Source of the DNA: Tomocerus qinae
Lineage: Eukaryota; Arthropoda; Collembola; Entomobryomorpha; Tomoceridae
Reading direction: 5' to 3'
DNA: 64,000 bases
NCBI GenBank assembly: GCA_020055645.1
Contig: CM034547.1
Location: 35,346,909 to 35,410,908, forward strand
Both the position numbers and the translations under genes were made by a program. Positions 13,798 through 26,466 of the stretch are shown here, one piece after another (within the stretch, counting starts at the first letter, position 1; each line of letters opens with the position of its first letter). Below the pieces are notes generated by a model. It made no database searches and was not told the origin of the DNA. It was given only the letters and a program-made list of their open reading frames with translations.

Positions 13798-16619
13798 GTA
13801 ATTCCTTGTCTCTCTTCGACTGTGCTTTCTATATCTATAGGATAAGTACAAAGTGCAGAAGCAGAACTTGCTGATGATAAGCACTGAAGAGAAAGAAGTT
13901 TTACACAACTTTTGCTTTAACTATTTATAAAAGTTTTGTTTTGCTTTTACGAAACTGGTTTAGGTATCATCAAACTTATAATTTAACTGACGATTTAAAA
14001 ATTATTGTTTCCTTAAGCCGAGAAAAGTTTTCCGAGGAAATAACACGGAAAAGTTGCTTTTAAAGCAAAAAGAATATTTCCAGTGACCCTGTAAGAATAA
14101 TAGGATCTAACTACGAGTCCAATCAAAAAGTAACCACCGGTTTATTTGGAAATCTACGCACGAATCATAACCAAGCCCATACAACTCAAGACAGCCTAAC
14201 TCGTGTAGTAACAACAGACAGACAGTACACGTACACAGAAAGTTATATGTAGTCAAGCCAAAATAAACGATGCATGCCCTGCTAAAAATACAGTTTACTC
14301 TGTTCACTTCACACAAGATCAAGTCTGATAAGACTCTATGAAACTCATGATAAGTTTTATGACGTGAACGCATTTTGGTAAATACTTTTTGTGTGTGTGT
14401 TGTTTGTCTGCTGGAGCGGAGAAAGTACAGATATACAACTCTGCTCATGTACGTTGCAGTACTGCTCACGAATGCCTGACTGACTTGTGCTGTGCCACAG
14501 ACTCAAATTGTAGACAAAACACTATGTAGGTACAAGCGAACAAATGCTACGCATATAATACATTTTGGGCTCTAGTATGTATGTGTACGAGAACGCACGT
14601 TAACTAGATATTTGTTGTGTCTGCCAGTCAACCGAACTCTAATAGTGTTTGCTTGCTCACATTTTTAGCCTCTCTCCACAAGAAATAAAGCAGCCTTGAT
14701 CTCCACTCGTAAAGAGTCCACCGTTCATCTATTTTTAAAGCTCAGTAGGCTCAACTTACCCAAAAACACACACGCACAGACTAAGTAGAGAATTATATTC
14801 CTGCATATAGGAAGAATTATAGTACAACAAATCTAACTATATATAAAAGCTCTCGACTACACGATAAAATCCCCAAGCTTTCACATAATATCTCCTAACA
14901 AAATTCGTAGCAAAACGAAAAAAATAGAGTACTCCGTTTGATGTTGAGTGCATAGATAAACAAATCTAACAAAAAATAAATGTACACCGGTCAGGTAGGT
15001 ATCATTATTGCAGTAATAAGTTTATTTCTTGCTATGTGTATATTACCCGACAAGAATGGAGTAATGTGTTACACATGCTATTATATCATGTAGGTACAGC
15101 TAATCAAAATCCTATTAAAGCTTATGGGTAGTATACGCATTTAATGTATAGGATGCTTATCTTGTAGTCGTATACATGGATGCCGAAGTCTGTAAACGTA
15201 AACAACATAAAGCATGGCAGAACGCAGCTCACGTAGAGGATGACAGAGTATTTGTGTGTGTGCACAATTGCACTTAGGTAGTTTATACTTTCCCTGTCAC
15301 TTTCTCTTAGTGTTGTTTGCTCGCTTGAAAAATTTCCAGCGAAAAGGGACAGAGAGATTTTGGCTGTTGGCAAAACTTTTCTTTTCTACTTGTGGAGCGG
15401 AGAGTGGACTGGAGAGAGAAAGAGTTTATGTATACCCGGGCGGGCGTACAAGAACAATGTCCCCAAAGCTTACTTAACATTTAGCTTACTTAGTTAGATC
15501 GCTTGCTGCTGACCAAAACTTGTTTTGAACACGACAGACTCTCTCCAGGTTAGTCCAAGTCCAAACTATAAGTTTTATTTGTTATGGGACTGAAACAAGT
15601 TATGAGACTTTATCTTAGTCTTTATTCCTCGTAGGTAGACTAATGTAATGGAACTACGTGCTCACTCCACCCGACTCATCATATGCGCTCTAACTTACTC
15701 CTATGTTCTTAAATACTTTTCCTACCTTTCCCTACTTTATGGCTCCAGTGTTTATATCCCTACTGTGCATTGTTACACAATTTTAACTTTTGCTCACTTA
15801 GTGCCACCGGTTCTTTGTTTAGATACTGCAATCCTTTCTTTGAAGGACATCTGCTTTTGTACGTTTAGTAGTCCTCGGTTTTCTACTCCTGCTATTATAC
15901 TACTACTATACAGTAATTTCACTTTTATCTATAAAGATACGAATTGCAGGACTAGCAACGTAACATACAAAAAGGTACATAGCATAATGAACTCATTGTC
16001 TTTCGCTGTCCCTATGGAATACTAAGATTTTAGTGTACAATTATTGTAACTATTTGTTCGTACAAAGTAAAAGGCTATCCTTCATGACTTAGGTATGACA
16101 ATTTTGTATACGACTGTCTACTGTCTCAACGGCCATGCTTTTTAACATCTCCCCAAACACTATTGAAAGGTTTTCTGTTGTCTGCTGATGGTAACTGAAC
16201 ATTTATCATTATTAAATAAATCTGTTTAAAAGGAGGTGAAAGTGCTTCATGATTTAATTTTATCAGATGTTATAGTTGATACAACCATGAAATTATTTTA
16301 TTGATGTAGTTGCTTTTAGTGTGTAAATATTAAATGGTCTGAAAGTGAAATTAGGAATGTAAATTATTGCAGAGATGCCGTGACTGCATTATACATTTAA
16401 ATGTGACTGTTGCAATTAAAGCAATTTATTGTACCTTGTTTATTAAACGATTAGAACGGAAAAGTATGGAGTCTGCATTGGTGGGTATGGGCCAATTTGC
16501 CCAGAAGTAATTGTTAGGAATGAATGAAGCAATAACCGCATCTGAACTGAACATTATGAACATTGTTATGTGTCGTGTGTTGTTGTATATGTTTTTTGCT
16601 GCATTCGTGTTCCTCGTAG
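13798..16619. other. No gene recognised
   Basis: AT-rich DNA with unsupported ORFs only. The longest (14,107-14,469, minus, 120 codons) is rich in Cys, Tyr and Leu and has no motif or good splice context. Confidence 0.4.
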
Positions 16620-16720
16620 CCTCACAAATCGCAAAAAGTGGAGTAACGCATGTTGTTTGCTTGGGATGCGTCGAGAAAGTCAGAGAAAGCCCTCCAGAAG
16701 TCGAAAGTTTTCGCGACTTG
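16620..16720 (+). CDS. Candidate internal exon, unidentified
   Basis: One of the better splice contexts in this part of the window: a long T-rich tract ending CGTGTTCCTCGTAG, then 101 nt open in phase 1, then GTATGT. The peptide contains QIAKSGVTHVVCLGCVEKV, then a Pro/Glu/Ser patch and a terminal SFRDL, and ends in phase 0. The GVTHVV part has the hydrophobic-strand look seen in dual-specificity phosphatase folds, but that is only an impression and no catalytic motif is present. Its phase-0 end is compatible with the candidate exon at 25,791. Confidence 0.35.
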
Positions 16721-16872
16721 GTATGTGAACCGTAAGCTTCCGTACGCGTTTAGTTTTCCTGCGTTTTTGCAATACTGCATGAGACTGTAAAAAACAGTTG
16801 TGGGAACACTACCAGAACATTACAGCTGACTCAAACTATTATTTTTTGTATTAAATTGGCTTTTATTTATAT

Positions 16873-17007
16873 TTAATTGCCTAGTGTTTCTCGCAACCAG
16901 TTGGGTTTCTTAGCTTTTGGTGACGCCAGCTCGCGAATCTCATTCTCCACAAATGTCCCGTCATTATTTTTTATTTTTATTAACGAGGATGCGATATGAT
17001 ACCACAG
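16873..17007 (-). CDS. Coding-like 3' segment with nearby poly(A) signal
   Basis: The minus strand is open for 44 codons and ends in TAA at 16,875-16,873. The part upstream of the stop is charged and looks coding (FVENEIRELASPKAKKPNWL). AATAAA lies only 6 nt after the stop (16,867-16,862), as at the end of some genes or transposons. I see no good acceptor: the only in-frame AG, after GTGGAG, lacks a pyrimidine tract. It may be a terminal exon, a fragment of an old element, or chance. Confidence 0.3.
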   Translation of the reverse strand: MWYHIASSLIKIKNNDGTFVENEIRELASPKAKKPNWLRETLGN

Positions 17008-19177
17008 TCAGTAAATGTACTAAACTATATTTATTTGTTAACTGAAATCAGGACAAAATGCCTTCTGTGAATTGTAGTAAACCAAAATAACTATAGGAAA
17101 GTCGGCAAGGCAAATCTTCCAAACTCCTATCAAATATTTATAGAAATGGCTCCTTGCAAGTTGTTAAGATACATAAATCCTTGTATACGAACCTTAGAGA
17201 AAGACTCCAGAATGGGTCAGCAGTCGATTGTTCCATTCAAGTTCTACAAACATCAATACACAATTGAACCGTTAAAATATCACATCCACTTGCCAGAAAT
17301 AATAACCAGTCTTTTGCAGACAATGAATTACGCATATGTACGATTAGAAACCATAAAATATAGATTTGTCGGCTGAATTACAAGTAGACATTCAGGAAGT
17401 TTGGTAATAACTATCCGAGACCAAATAACAATAGTAATGACGCATAGAAGAGATTACAAGGAAGGTGTTCGATGTCAATTCAAGTTCCCAAATTGTTACA
17501 ATAGCTCAATGAACCCAAATCCAATGCCATTGCCATCATTCTTCGATACTATAGATAATCACATCTACAGGCATCATTGGTCAATCATTATTACAATACA
17601 GTATTCACTGCTGATTTTGTCATGTACTTCAGAGTTGATCGAAGCGAAGAATAACTTCGGAGTGAAGTCATTAAACCATCTATATACTACAATCAAAGGG
17701 CAAAAGGGTTATAGCATAGCTTCAGGTTTCTCAACGTTCATAGGCCCATTTCGTAGTGGAATGTCACAATTTTGAGTAAACTAACCGAAGGAAGAGAAAG
17801 TGGCATGTTGTTTTGGAACAAGCATGAGGCCATCGATAATCACCATAATTAAATCAGGGAACATTCCTCATTCCGCTGCAAATGTAAATACAATACGTGG
17901 CTGACATGACAGTATTTAATTCTGAATTGTGTCATTATATGCTTCTAGGTACTCAGCAAAGTCGAAAATAAAATCTATTCATTAGTCAGGAGTGGGTGGA
18001 GCAATATTAACATGGAAGTTATAATTACAAGTTTTCTGCGATGTACTCTATATTTACACTACTTATGCTCGGAAGGACTGCTAAATACGAATTGCGAAAG
18101 GTGACTAACTATTTATGAGCTTTTACGTGTGTATAAAGGGCCGGGCAAAATAACAAGTTGTAAAGGAAGTACAAACTGGCACATGTGCTAAATATCTGTT
18201 GAAAACCCCTTTTTAGCAAAACAGAGCTTTAAACTGCAGCTCCTCCATTTATTTAGATTTCCCCAGAGTTAATTACTCACTATTACACTTCTGAAGCTAT
18301 ACGTGTTGATTTGAGACAAGAATATGACCTCGCTTCGTTCTAGACATCAAACTCTATTTTCCATTTCCCCTTCTTCGAACCTTCGCGTAAAATGTTCAAA
18401 CAGTATATACTTCCATAATACTACGTCTTAAGCTAATTATATCGCAATTTTAATACAGACTATAATTACAGTCTAACCTGAACGTGCATTGGAATTCACT
18501 TATAAGTCTGAGATGTATGCATAAAGGTAACACACCTCGGGCATTAACTAGTTTGAACTATAAAGAACTTGTTCGTTTACCTAGTCAATACGACACATTG
18601 ATATAAGTCCGTATTTCTCTTTCCCTCATTAGCCATATCCCTGCATCTTAAAAGCACTTACTCGTTGTTACCTCTCACATTCAATATTCTCAAAATCCAT
18701 TTTAAGTGTTACTTATGCTGCAGTTTCAATTATATGCTGTTCTAAGTAATTACCACATAATTTAGAGTGAAGTGCAGTGTTTTCTGACTAAAGCTTGGGT
18801 GAATTAATTTTGGAATGCATGAAACTGTATATAAACTAGATTCTTGAGTATTTCAGATTTTAATGTTTATGATAATTATGTTCACATCGACGGGAAGTTT
18901 CCCGTCGATTTCAATTTTGCAGGTTGTGTAACTACAACAAGTTCTAGAGATTATGTTTTTAAATGTGTTGACTGATCAAATATTGAAGATTCCCCAAAGC
19001 TTATAACATAGATACAAGCATATTATGTAAGTATGATTTAGTCAATATTGCGGAAATAGATACTAGAAATATGTTTTTCCTGAATATTTAGTTTGAACCA
19101 CACGGTTTTGAACAAATAAATTTTGTATAGCACATTCTACTGCAACTGAACGTATCTACGGTTTTTTAAGAGAACTA
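17008..19177. other. No gene recognised
   Basis: There are two unsupported plus-strand ORFs (17,146-17,376 and 17,401-17,775) with no motif. The region otherwise holds only the hairpin at 18,886. Confidence 0.4.
18886..18909. repeat. Short near-perfect inverted repeat (hairpin)
   Basis: The arms ATCGACGGGAA and TTCCCGTCGAT are exact reverse complements separated by 2 nt. They are GC-rich within AT-rich DNA. No U-rich tract or gene adjoins them, so no function can be assigned. Confidence 0.6.
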
Positions 19178-20023
19178 CCGTAAATATCGATATAATTCCG
19201 CGCGGAATTATTGTTTCAAAGGCACAAAAAAAAGGGTGAATAGTCGAAATAATTCCGCAGCTGCGGAATTATTTCGATACGCGGAATTATTTTTCATAGT
19301 CAATTTTTATTTAATTTTCAATGCAAAAGTTAAAAATGAAAAAAAGTTTAATAATAAATGGATTTATATTTCATCCATTCATGTAAAGTTTCTTCATTGC
19401 AGGAATTTTTAATTTTTGTCCTCCTCCTTTTAGTATTTTTCTCTCACTTGCTTCTGTGTATACAAATATCCTCCCCAAAATGATATAGAAATGACATTTT
19501 CAAATATAAATTTATTATTATAAACTGTTACCATCTTCAGCTAAAGTTTCAAACTCCAGCCTTTTCCGTTTCCATTCACTTAGAGTTTTTCGATGAACAT
19601 TTAACTGTTTGCTGACCTTAGTCATCGAGCTTTCGTCACATAATTTAATAGCCCTGATCTTAAAAGCCAAATTTCTTGACACATAGGAAGATGGTCTTTT
19701 TGGAGTCAAAAATACTCGTTCTTCCTCCGCTTCTGCCATTTCAGAGTGAATGCAGACTGCAACTAAACTACCATCATGCTGTACTCTGAGAACCTTTCAC
19801 TCAAGTCAATGTTCTTAATTCCTTAGTACATATGCACTTATTTATTTTGTCTTATAATTTTTGCCTTTTACCTACACTAACATGAATACGCAGGTAAAGG
19901 TACGCGGAATTATTTCGATACGCGGAATTATTTGCTAGAACGGCCTAAAAAGCTAAGTAAAATCGAAATAATTCCGCGTACGCGGAATTATTTCAGTAGG
20001 CGGAACTATATCGATATTTACGG
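19178..20023. mobile_element. 846-bp TA-flanked inverted-repeat transposon (Tc1/mariner-pogo type)
   Basis: The element starts CCGTAAATATCGATATA and ends with its reverse complement. The arms agree over about 24 bp with one mismatch. It is flanked by TA on both sides (19,176-19,177 and 20,024-20,025), the target duplication of the Tc1/mariner/pogo superfamily. Behind each terminus lie repeated copies of a CGCGGAATTATTTCGATA-like word in both orientations, which can fold into hairpins and look like binding sites. The only coding content is a 73-codon minus-strand helix-turn-helix gene; no catalytic domain is present. It is best read as a non-autonomous, internally deleted element. Confidence 0.85.
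19518..19739 (-). CDS. HTH-only transposon protein (Psq/CENP-B/Brinker-like DNA-binding domain)
   Basis: This 73-residue protein lies wholly inside the TA-flanked element. After an acidic N-terminus comes a basic linker, then a helix-turn-helix at roughly residues 24-60: RNLAFKIRAIKLCDES, then TKVSKQLNVHRKTLSEWKRK. That pattern is typical of the N-terminal DNA-binding domain of pogo/Tigger transposases and related Psq, CENP-B-N and Brinker domains. The TAA stop is followed within a few bases by TAATAAA, so the short frame may be a complete transcription unit rather than a broken end. No DDE domain follows. It could bind the CGGAATTATT-type repeats at the element ends. The domain call comes from pattern memory, not a search. 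Confidence 0.65.
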   Translation of the reverse strand: MAEAEEERVFLTPKRPSSYVSRNLAFKIRAIKLCDESSMTKVSKQLNVHRKTLSEWKRKRLEFETLAEDGNSL

Positions 20024-20025
20024 TA

Positions 20026-21242
20026 TATTGATATATGTCGTAATAAAATTCATAACTATAAACTATAACAGAACCATACTTCATCTGTACATTAACAGTT
20101 ATTAAGTAGCACTATTATGTTTGGTCCTGTTTTGAAAATCAGAAAATTATATTACTGCAAAAGTTTCACAATACCCCCACTCAATTGTATTGCTCTTTAT
20201 TCTCCCATCATGATATTTTATAGCGCTTTATATTGTCAATAAAGAGTTAACTATAGAAATATAAGTTCTATAAACATTCTGTTCCCTGTCTGGTGGATTC
20301 TCTGCAATCTATTTGTACAATTCAAAAGCTTGCATTTTCATTTTAGTACTAATATCATTAAAAATACATTGTATATGCTAATAGTTAGGTCATAGTATTT
20401 ATGGTAATCAACCTCGAATGGGTGACCAGGAGATCTGTATGTATATATAATGCTAATCGTGTAAATTATGTCGTGCATATGGCTGCCAAGACTAGAAATG
20501 ATGATTACAGCTTTATGTGTTTTTATGGCCGATTGAATTGGCGAAAATAATGCAATAGGGAAAAGGAGCAATTTAGTCCACGTGTTCTTGCCAACTAGTT
20601 AGCTGCAGAATGTTCCGTGCACGTACTTACCCGTTTGCAATAGGTTTATGAGTTGTATTGGGAGTTTGGTCTGATATCATGTTCGTTATGTTACAATAGA
20701 CCACTTTAGATCTATTCAAAGGGCAAAGTCCATTATTGCAATGCAATCATTGCATGCTTTGTATTTTGCAAATTGCAGCTCTGAGCAGTCGCTTCCATGC
20801 AATTCATATGATTTGATTTTGTTTTCACTCCAGAGTTATATTTAAGAAGATTACATGGGAGCGACAGACAGCGGGGAAAGCAAATGAAAAAATATTACCG
20901 AATATACGCACCCAATTCGATGGGTAAGCAAGAGAAGGGAAAATATCTTTTAAGCGAAATTCATTCGAACACAATACCTTAGCCATGCGTTAGCTTGTGA
21001 CTGACCCTTTCTCTTGCACAACCGTTAAATTAAAAAGAGCAACCCTCGGCTGGTGGCTATTACAAGGTATATATTTTTACTTTCGTTAAAACAGGACTCT
21101 TCACAGTTCGTTTGGATCGAAATCACGATCTAGCCAATTGTTTATCAATATCAGGTGTAGCAACTGCCCTTTATCCATTATTCGTGAGAACACGCAATTC
21201 CTCGTGAAAAACGATAAGCCAAGAAAAGCCGAAATTACCTAC
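20026..21242. other. No supported gene; possible first-exon-like signal at 20,884
   Basis: TATATTTAAG at about 20,836 is followed by AAGCAAATG at 20,884 and, 13 codons on, by a good donor (GTAAGC at 20,924). This resembles a promoter plus a short first coding exon on the plus strand, but no matching second exon is seen. The remainder is featureless. Confidence 0.25.
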
Positions 21243-21333
21243 CTTATTTACATAGCGTACTGCTCTTGGATTAGCTGCGACAGTAAATAGAAACGGGTCA
21301 TCGTGTGAAATCAGCATTTGTCTTGCCCTTGTA
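21243..21333 (-). CDS. Candidate minus-strand exon, unidentified
   Basis: Thirty codons on the minus strand end precisely at AAG followed by GTAGGT, a strong donor. The peptide has a conserved-looking core, SHDDPFLFTVAANPRAVRY. An AG at 21,335-21,334 could serve as acceptor (phase 2 in, phase 0 out), but its pyrimidine tract is poor. The plus strand is broken by stops here, which favours the minus strand. I do not recognise the family. The minus-strand segment at 16,873 could be a later exon of the same gene, although the transposon at 19.2 kb would then lie in its intron. Confidence 0.35.
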
Positions 21334-24300
21334 CTATTACCGATCAACTATAGTCTTGGATTGTCTGTTTATATCTGGCTTAATGTGTTAGGGAGTGCGT
21401 GATACAATTGCGTTGGTATAATATTACTGAATAGTCTCTGATATATCCATGCTTATACACATAAAGGGCTGTGATCTTGTAATATATCCCGATTCATTGT
21501 GACAGATCCGTAAAATAGATTGTCGAATGTTAATGCTATAATGTAATGGCTGCGTTGATGATACTATCTTACAAAACTCCTGTCCTTTTAAAGGGTAGCT
21601 ATTTTTATAATTAGTTAGTTATTCCATTACTACTCTCATTCCCCTTGCCTTTACAAAAATACATCAATCTGATTAACAGTTTTTTAGAAGATCTAAAGGT
21701 AGGATTAGCTAGGTGCCTAATAGGGCATTTTTCATGGTCATTGTAGCAGAAATGCACTGCAATGATAAGAATTTAAATCCCAGATGGTGAGTTTTGAAAA
21801 ATGTATTTACTAACAATCAGCTTAATTAGTACTGAATAATTAAAGCAGCAAGTTTAAGCACAGGAAAAATTACAGTTCACAGATGTATTGGTAATCAAAT
21901 GTCATATTACATTCTCCAATTACAAATTGTTTTCTATTGATGTGCTGCTATAATTAAAATTATTACACAATTAGCCAAGCTCTGAATACAATGTTTTGCA
22001 TTTCATGGAGATGTCTTTTAATTTCTCATGCATAACCAAATACAATGAAAAGACTTTCAATTATTTATTTATGTACATGTCATAAGCGTCGAACATGTAA
22101 TGTAGGTATTAGATAGGTACAGTTTTATCTAATAACTACCTATAGTAATATTATGGATGGGCCAATCATCATTTACTTTTGGGATCAAAAGACAGAGTTG
22201 CATAAAGCGAGACTTTTTGAAATCTGGAATTGGGACTACTATATCATACAAGATATAGTCCTGGCCTGCAATTATAGTTTTGGGATCAGAATCAGAAATT
22301 CTGGTTCAAATGTACAATTTGGAAACACTCTGTTTATATCATTATTACCATAGTATAAATGCGAAGTGAAGCATGCGCATTAAATACTTCTTTCGGTATG
22401 AATTATGAATGTATCATATTTTTACATTTTCCTAGCACAAGAAATTGTGAAAGTTTACAATTAGTATTAGGGCTCCATTTATACCGTCTATCTGTTGATG
22501 ATGGTGTAGCCTTGAGCAAAAATCAGTATTAATGTGGCTCCATCTAGAGTCTCCAGACGTCATCTAGGATCAAAAGGTGTATCATCAGTCGAAAAGTCAT
22601 GTTATGTTTTTAGGTTTTTTTAGGAGTAAAGGTTTTTAGAAATAATTCCCTCGTAGGAGTCGGTGCCGGACAACATAATATAGTAGCGTTTCTTGTAATA
22701 CTTACTAATTCTACTATCTTTCAACCGACAAATATACACTACTGCTAAATTTACTTTGCAAAGAGTAAAATACTCATGGAATGTCATAGCCCTTCTGCTA
22801 AACACTTTGTTACATATGCTTTACTTAACTTACCATCTATTCTGTTGTCTGGTTGAAGTATCATTTCAAAAAATGCCTATTCCACTTAAAATGTCCTTCG
22901 TACCTATTAAGTTTCTGGTCAGTAACCTTTTTATTACCTAAATAATTAATGTGTAATTCTGCATGGCTACAGTATGTAGAATTGATACCTAATGAATATT
23001 TCTGTTAATTGTTCATACAACGCATGGATTTATAAGTACTAACTAGCTATGACTGTTTGTGTGCACTACTTTTGCTTCGATAATTAGCTTATGTAAAATG
23101 TTTTTGAATGTCTCGTTATACAAAATAAAGATTAGCTTTTATTTGATTGGTATGAATTATTATTCGAATGTTTCGAGCAATTGAATAATATTTGTAAATG
23201 CTTAAGGATGCTAACTAGTAGCTTACCAGCAAGTGGATTAGTAAACAAAGGTACTTATGACAAGCTTGTGTGCTGCATAAGAGGTATTCTAAAAATAAAT
23301 CGACAGAAGCAGTTCATTTTCATTATACTACGCAGCAGTACACTTGCAGCTTAAACTGTTAATTGTTGTATGAAATTGTTTGATGTGAAGTCATAGAAAG
23401 ACTGAAAGAACATAAAAGGGTATTTGAAGTTGGAATAATACTCCAGGTTGGCCAACATCCTTAACGCATTACTTGAAGCCGTGTCAGTTTTTTCGATGCT
23501 CATTCACTGGAGATCAGATCAACTATCACTATCAATTTAATCTTTTCCCTTTGCTTTCTACTACTTCTCTAATCCCTCAGAATTCAAACATTTTCCCTAT
23601 TTCTCCAGCTAATCATGACAGATCGACCTATAGAACCTTTTTGGGAATTGGGACTCGTCTCCAACAGTACAGTCTAACAAGCTATGAGTAGAATAAGTAC
23701 TTTATAATGTTCTTTATATTTCACATTATTATATGTATATGTACATTGCTACCCCAACCTTCACTTCACTCAGCTCCAATACACCCAGAGTACTTCTAAT
23801 AGCTCTGTGCATTGCATGTTCCCTATCTCCACTCCAATCATTCAAATAAACAATCTATAGATACACTATGGCCACATGCACATTTGTCAGAAGTAGATAT
23901 AATGTAAGCTTCAGATCATACGGTGCAGTGAGGGATGATGGAACACGAAATAAGGATTATTGAGGTATATCAGTCAGACACAGAGATACATGACGCAATA
24001 TTCCTTACGAACAACAAGTACTCACTTTATATTTACTTGTGGATCAGAATCTGGGAGCCAGACAGAACGGGGGTTCAGGACATACATATAAGTAATATCT
24101 ATATCTAGGTTTTCTCTGATCTTTAGCCATATAGTCCTTAATATAGAAACTATTAAATACGAGTCGGTTAGGGTTACTTACTGTGCTACTTACTTGCAAT
24201 CAGTCAAGCCATACTACTGAAACTACCCAAAGCCCAAACCACTCGACGCGGATGCTTTTCGGGGAGAGATACTTTTATCTCTTGTCCTCTGCTCCTGAAC

Positions 24301-25790
24301 TCACCCTGCATTGCTCAGTCTTTCTAGAGTATTATTACCGCACGTAGATTTGTTTGTTGCTGCATAGATATAAACCCAACATTTTGTTAGTTTACCAATA
24401 AACTCAATCATTCCGCATTTATTCGAATTTCAACCCCAAATTCCCTATCCTTTTCCTCCACGACTCCCCTTCGTAGATCTCCATTTGTCAATGACTCCTT
24501 CGTTTCCGATTGACATTTTTAATATCCACTAACCAGCTGATAAACACGATAAAGGTTTTTACTGATGCTGAGCAAAAAACGAAGGGGTGCAAGCATTTCT
24601 CATTCTAAATATCCGAGTTACCTACAAGAAGGGTAAATTGGTGTACCTTTAGAGGAAAGTGGAATTATACTATTCTCTATGAAATATATATCTTTGAGAT
24701 TCCATTTCTCAGAGCTGGATATATTACCTTAATACTTATATTGTTGTAGTGTGATTAAGCGGAAGTTCATGGTGCATAATGTGCATATTGCTAGGAAGGT
24801 TATACATATTTCATTTCGGTTGACATGTGCGGTTTTTATAAATTGTTGAAAACAATAAAGTACAACAGCTCTTAATGCCTCTTTCTGGACATGCATGATG
24901 CATCTTTACGAGCCCAGCTCTCCTGTCAAAAGCCGTTAAACCGCTGTGTTTGAAAGTAATCGGAAGTAAAAAAAATAAACCGTTTTAATAAGCAAAGGCT
25001 TTCTAAAGATACCTTAGAGAACAGTAAATCACTATTCATTTAATGAATTTTTAATGAAAAATCTATTCAACTCAGTCGTGCACTGCAACGTGCAATAAAA
25101 TAGATCGCTGTGGGGTTAATATGTACAAAAGGTTGTTGTATAAAAATTAATTGCATTGAAGCACTAAGAGATTAACGGCACGAGAAATATTTTGTCAACA
25201 ATAATGACCAACTTTTCTTGCTGAATTTCTAGAGTAGCATTATACTAGTAATTTCAGATAAAGTTTTAATACCCTACCTTTGACTAGCAAAGTTTGTTCA
25301 TTACATAGTATTTACATTGCAAGATTTGTTGACTTGAATGCTTGATAATTTTTTATGCATTCTGCGCTCTACTGTTCTTCTACTAACATCAGTAATGAGG
25401 ACTACTTCTGGCGAATTCAGGGGCATTTGGGACAATTCTTATTTGGTGAAAACTGTTTTAGTTCTAATCAGCTTATTTTGGTTTCAATTTCGGAGAATAC
25501 GGCGAAAATATGCGATTTTATCTACTGCATTTGGTGTACATAGATGCATATTTTTTTATCCTAACTTCTAACATCAAAATATCTAAAATATTTTTTGTAT
25601 TATGATGGCTGTCTGTGTTTCCAAACAACTTCTATTTAGCACAAATAGTTAGAGTATACTAGTTGGAAACGTTTTTACACATTTTTACGTGTAAGTTCAA
25701 ATAAATATTAATTTTTTTTCAAAAAAATTATCTTGGCTATTCCTACGTGACAGACTAGAAGAGGACAGTAGCCAGGCCAGGTATCCATAG
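21334..25790. other. No gene recognised
   Basis: AT-rich DNA. A small GC-richer island at 24,230-24,320 is open on both strands (for example minus-strand EFRSRGQEIKVSLPEKHPRR), but it lacks decisive splice sites. The minus-strand frame at 22,620-22,805 ends in a polar coding-like tail (SGTDSYEGIISKNLYS) with no clear acceptor. Confidence 0.35.
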
Positions 25791-25861
25791 TTAGATTATT
25801 GCGTGGTGGACAACGGGGACGACGGGGAGTATTGTTTATGCGAATGTATGAGTTCATGCAG
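25791..25861 (+). CDS. Candidate Cys-rich exon, possibly upstream of the RAD9-like exon
   Basis: Between CCATAG and a GT at 25,862, 71 nt are open. They encode DYCVVDNGDDGEYCLCECMS, rich in Cys and acidic residues. The segment ends in phase 2, which is what the exon starting at 26,467 requires. The acceptor pyrimidine tract is weak and the donor (GTCCAT) is non-consensus. The link to the next exon rests on phase alone. Confidence 0.25.
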
Positions 25862-26466
25862 GTCCATTCTGTACACATGTCATACAATTCAACATGTTAC
25901 TCCTATATACCCCACGCACAACTTTTAGTAACGTTTTCGCATGTTTTTTTCATTCAACCACAAAGAAAATTCTGAGAAAGTTGAGTTTACTCTCCTTTAC
26001 AATAAGCTACTGTGTAGCAAGTCAATGTATTCTGAATCGTAAGCGTCGTTGGAATCCACACAGTTGATACAAGTCTGGCTGAACTCATACATATATATTT
26101 GTATGCACATATTTTCATAAGGGACGAATGCTGTGTCCATTCCATACCAACGAGTAAGCCATGCCAAGATAACTTACATTTATTGGAATATTATTGTATT
26201 TCATGTATGTTGCAAAGAATATAGAATTCTTAACCTTAACATTGGTTGGAACACCAACCACATATTGACTGTTAAAGGAAACTGAATTCTAGTTCTGTCA
26301 AATAATATGCAGACGAAATGAGGGTCGCCGACTCCTCGTGCGACTATGAAATTCATACTTTCAACACGCTTCTCCCAATTTCCATTTTCCCCTATGGACA
26401 AAGAGAATATCCTTATGAATGGTTTCTGAATCACTTATATTTATAACTACTTCTGGTGTACCCCAG

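Noticed and set aside
14107-14469. 120-codon minus-strand ORF
   Set aside because: Cys/Tyr/Leu-rich, no motif, no promoter or splice context; composition fits translated AT-rich non-coding DNA.
26304-26403. Small exon just upstream of the RAD9-like exon
   Set aside because: The phase would fit, but the donor (GTTTCT) and the pyrimidine tract are poor, and the implied 62-bp intron is unusually short for this locus.
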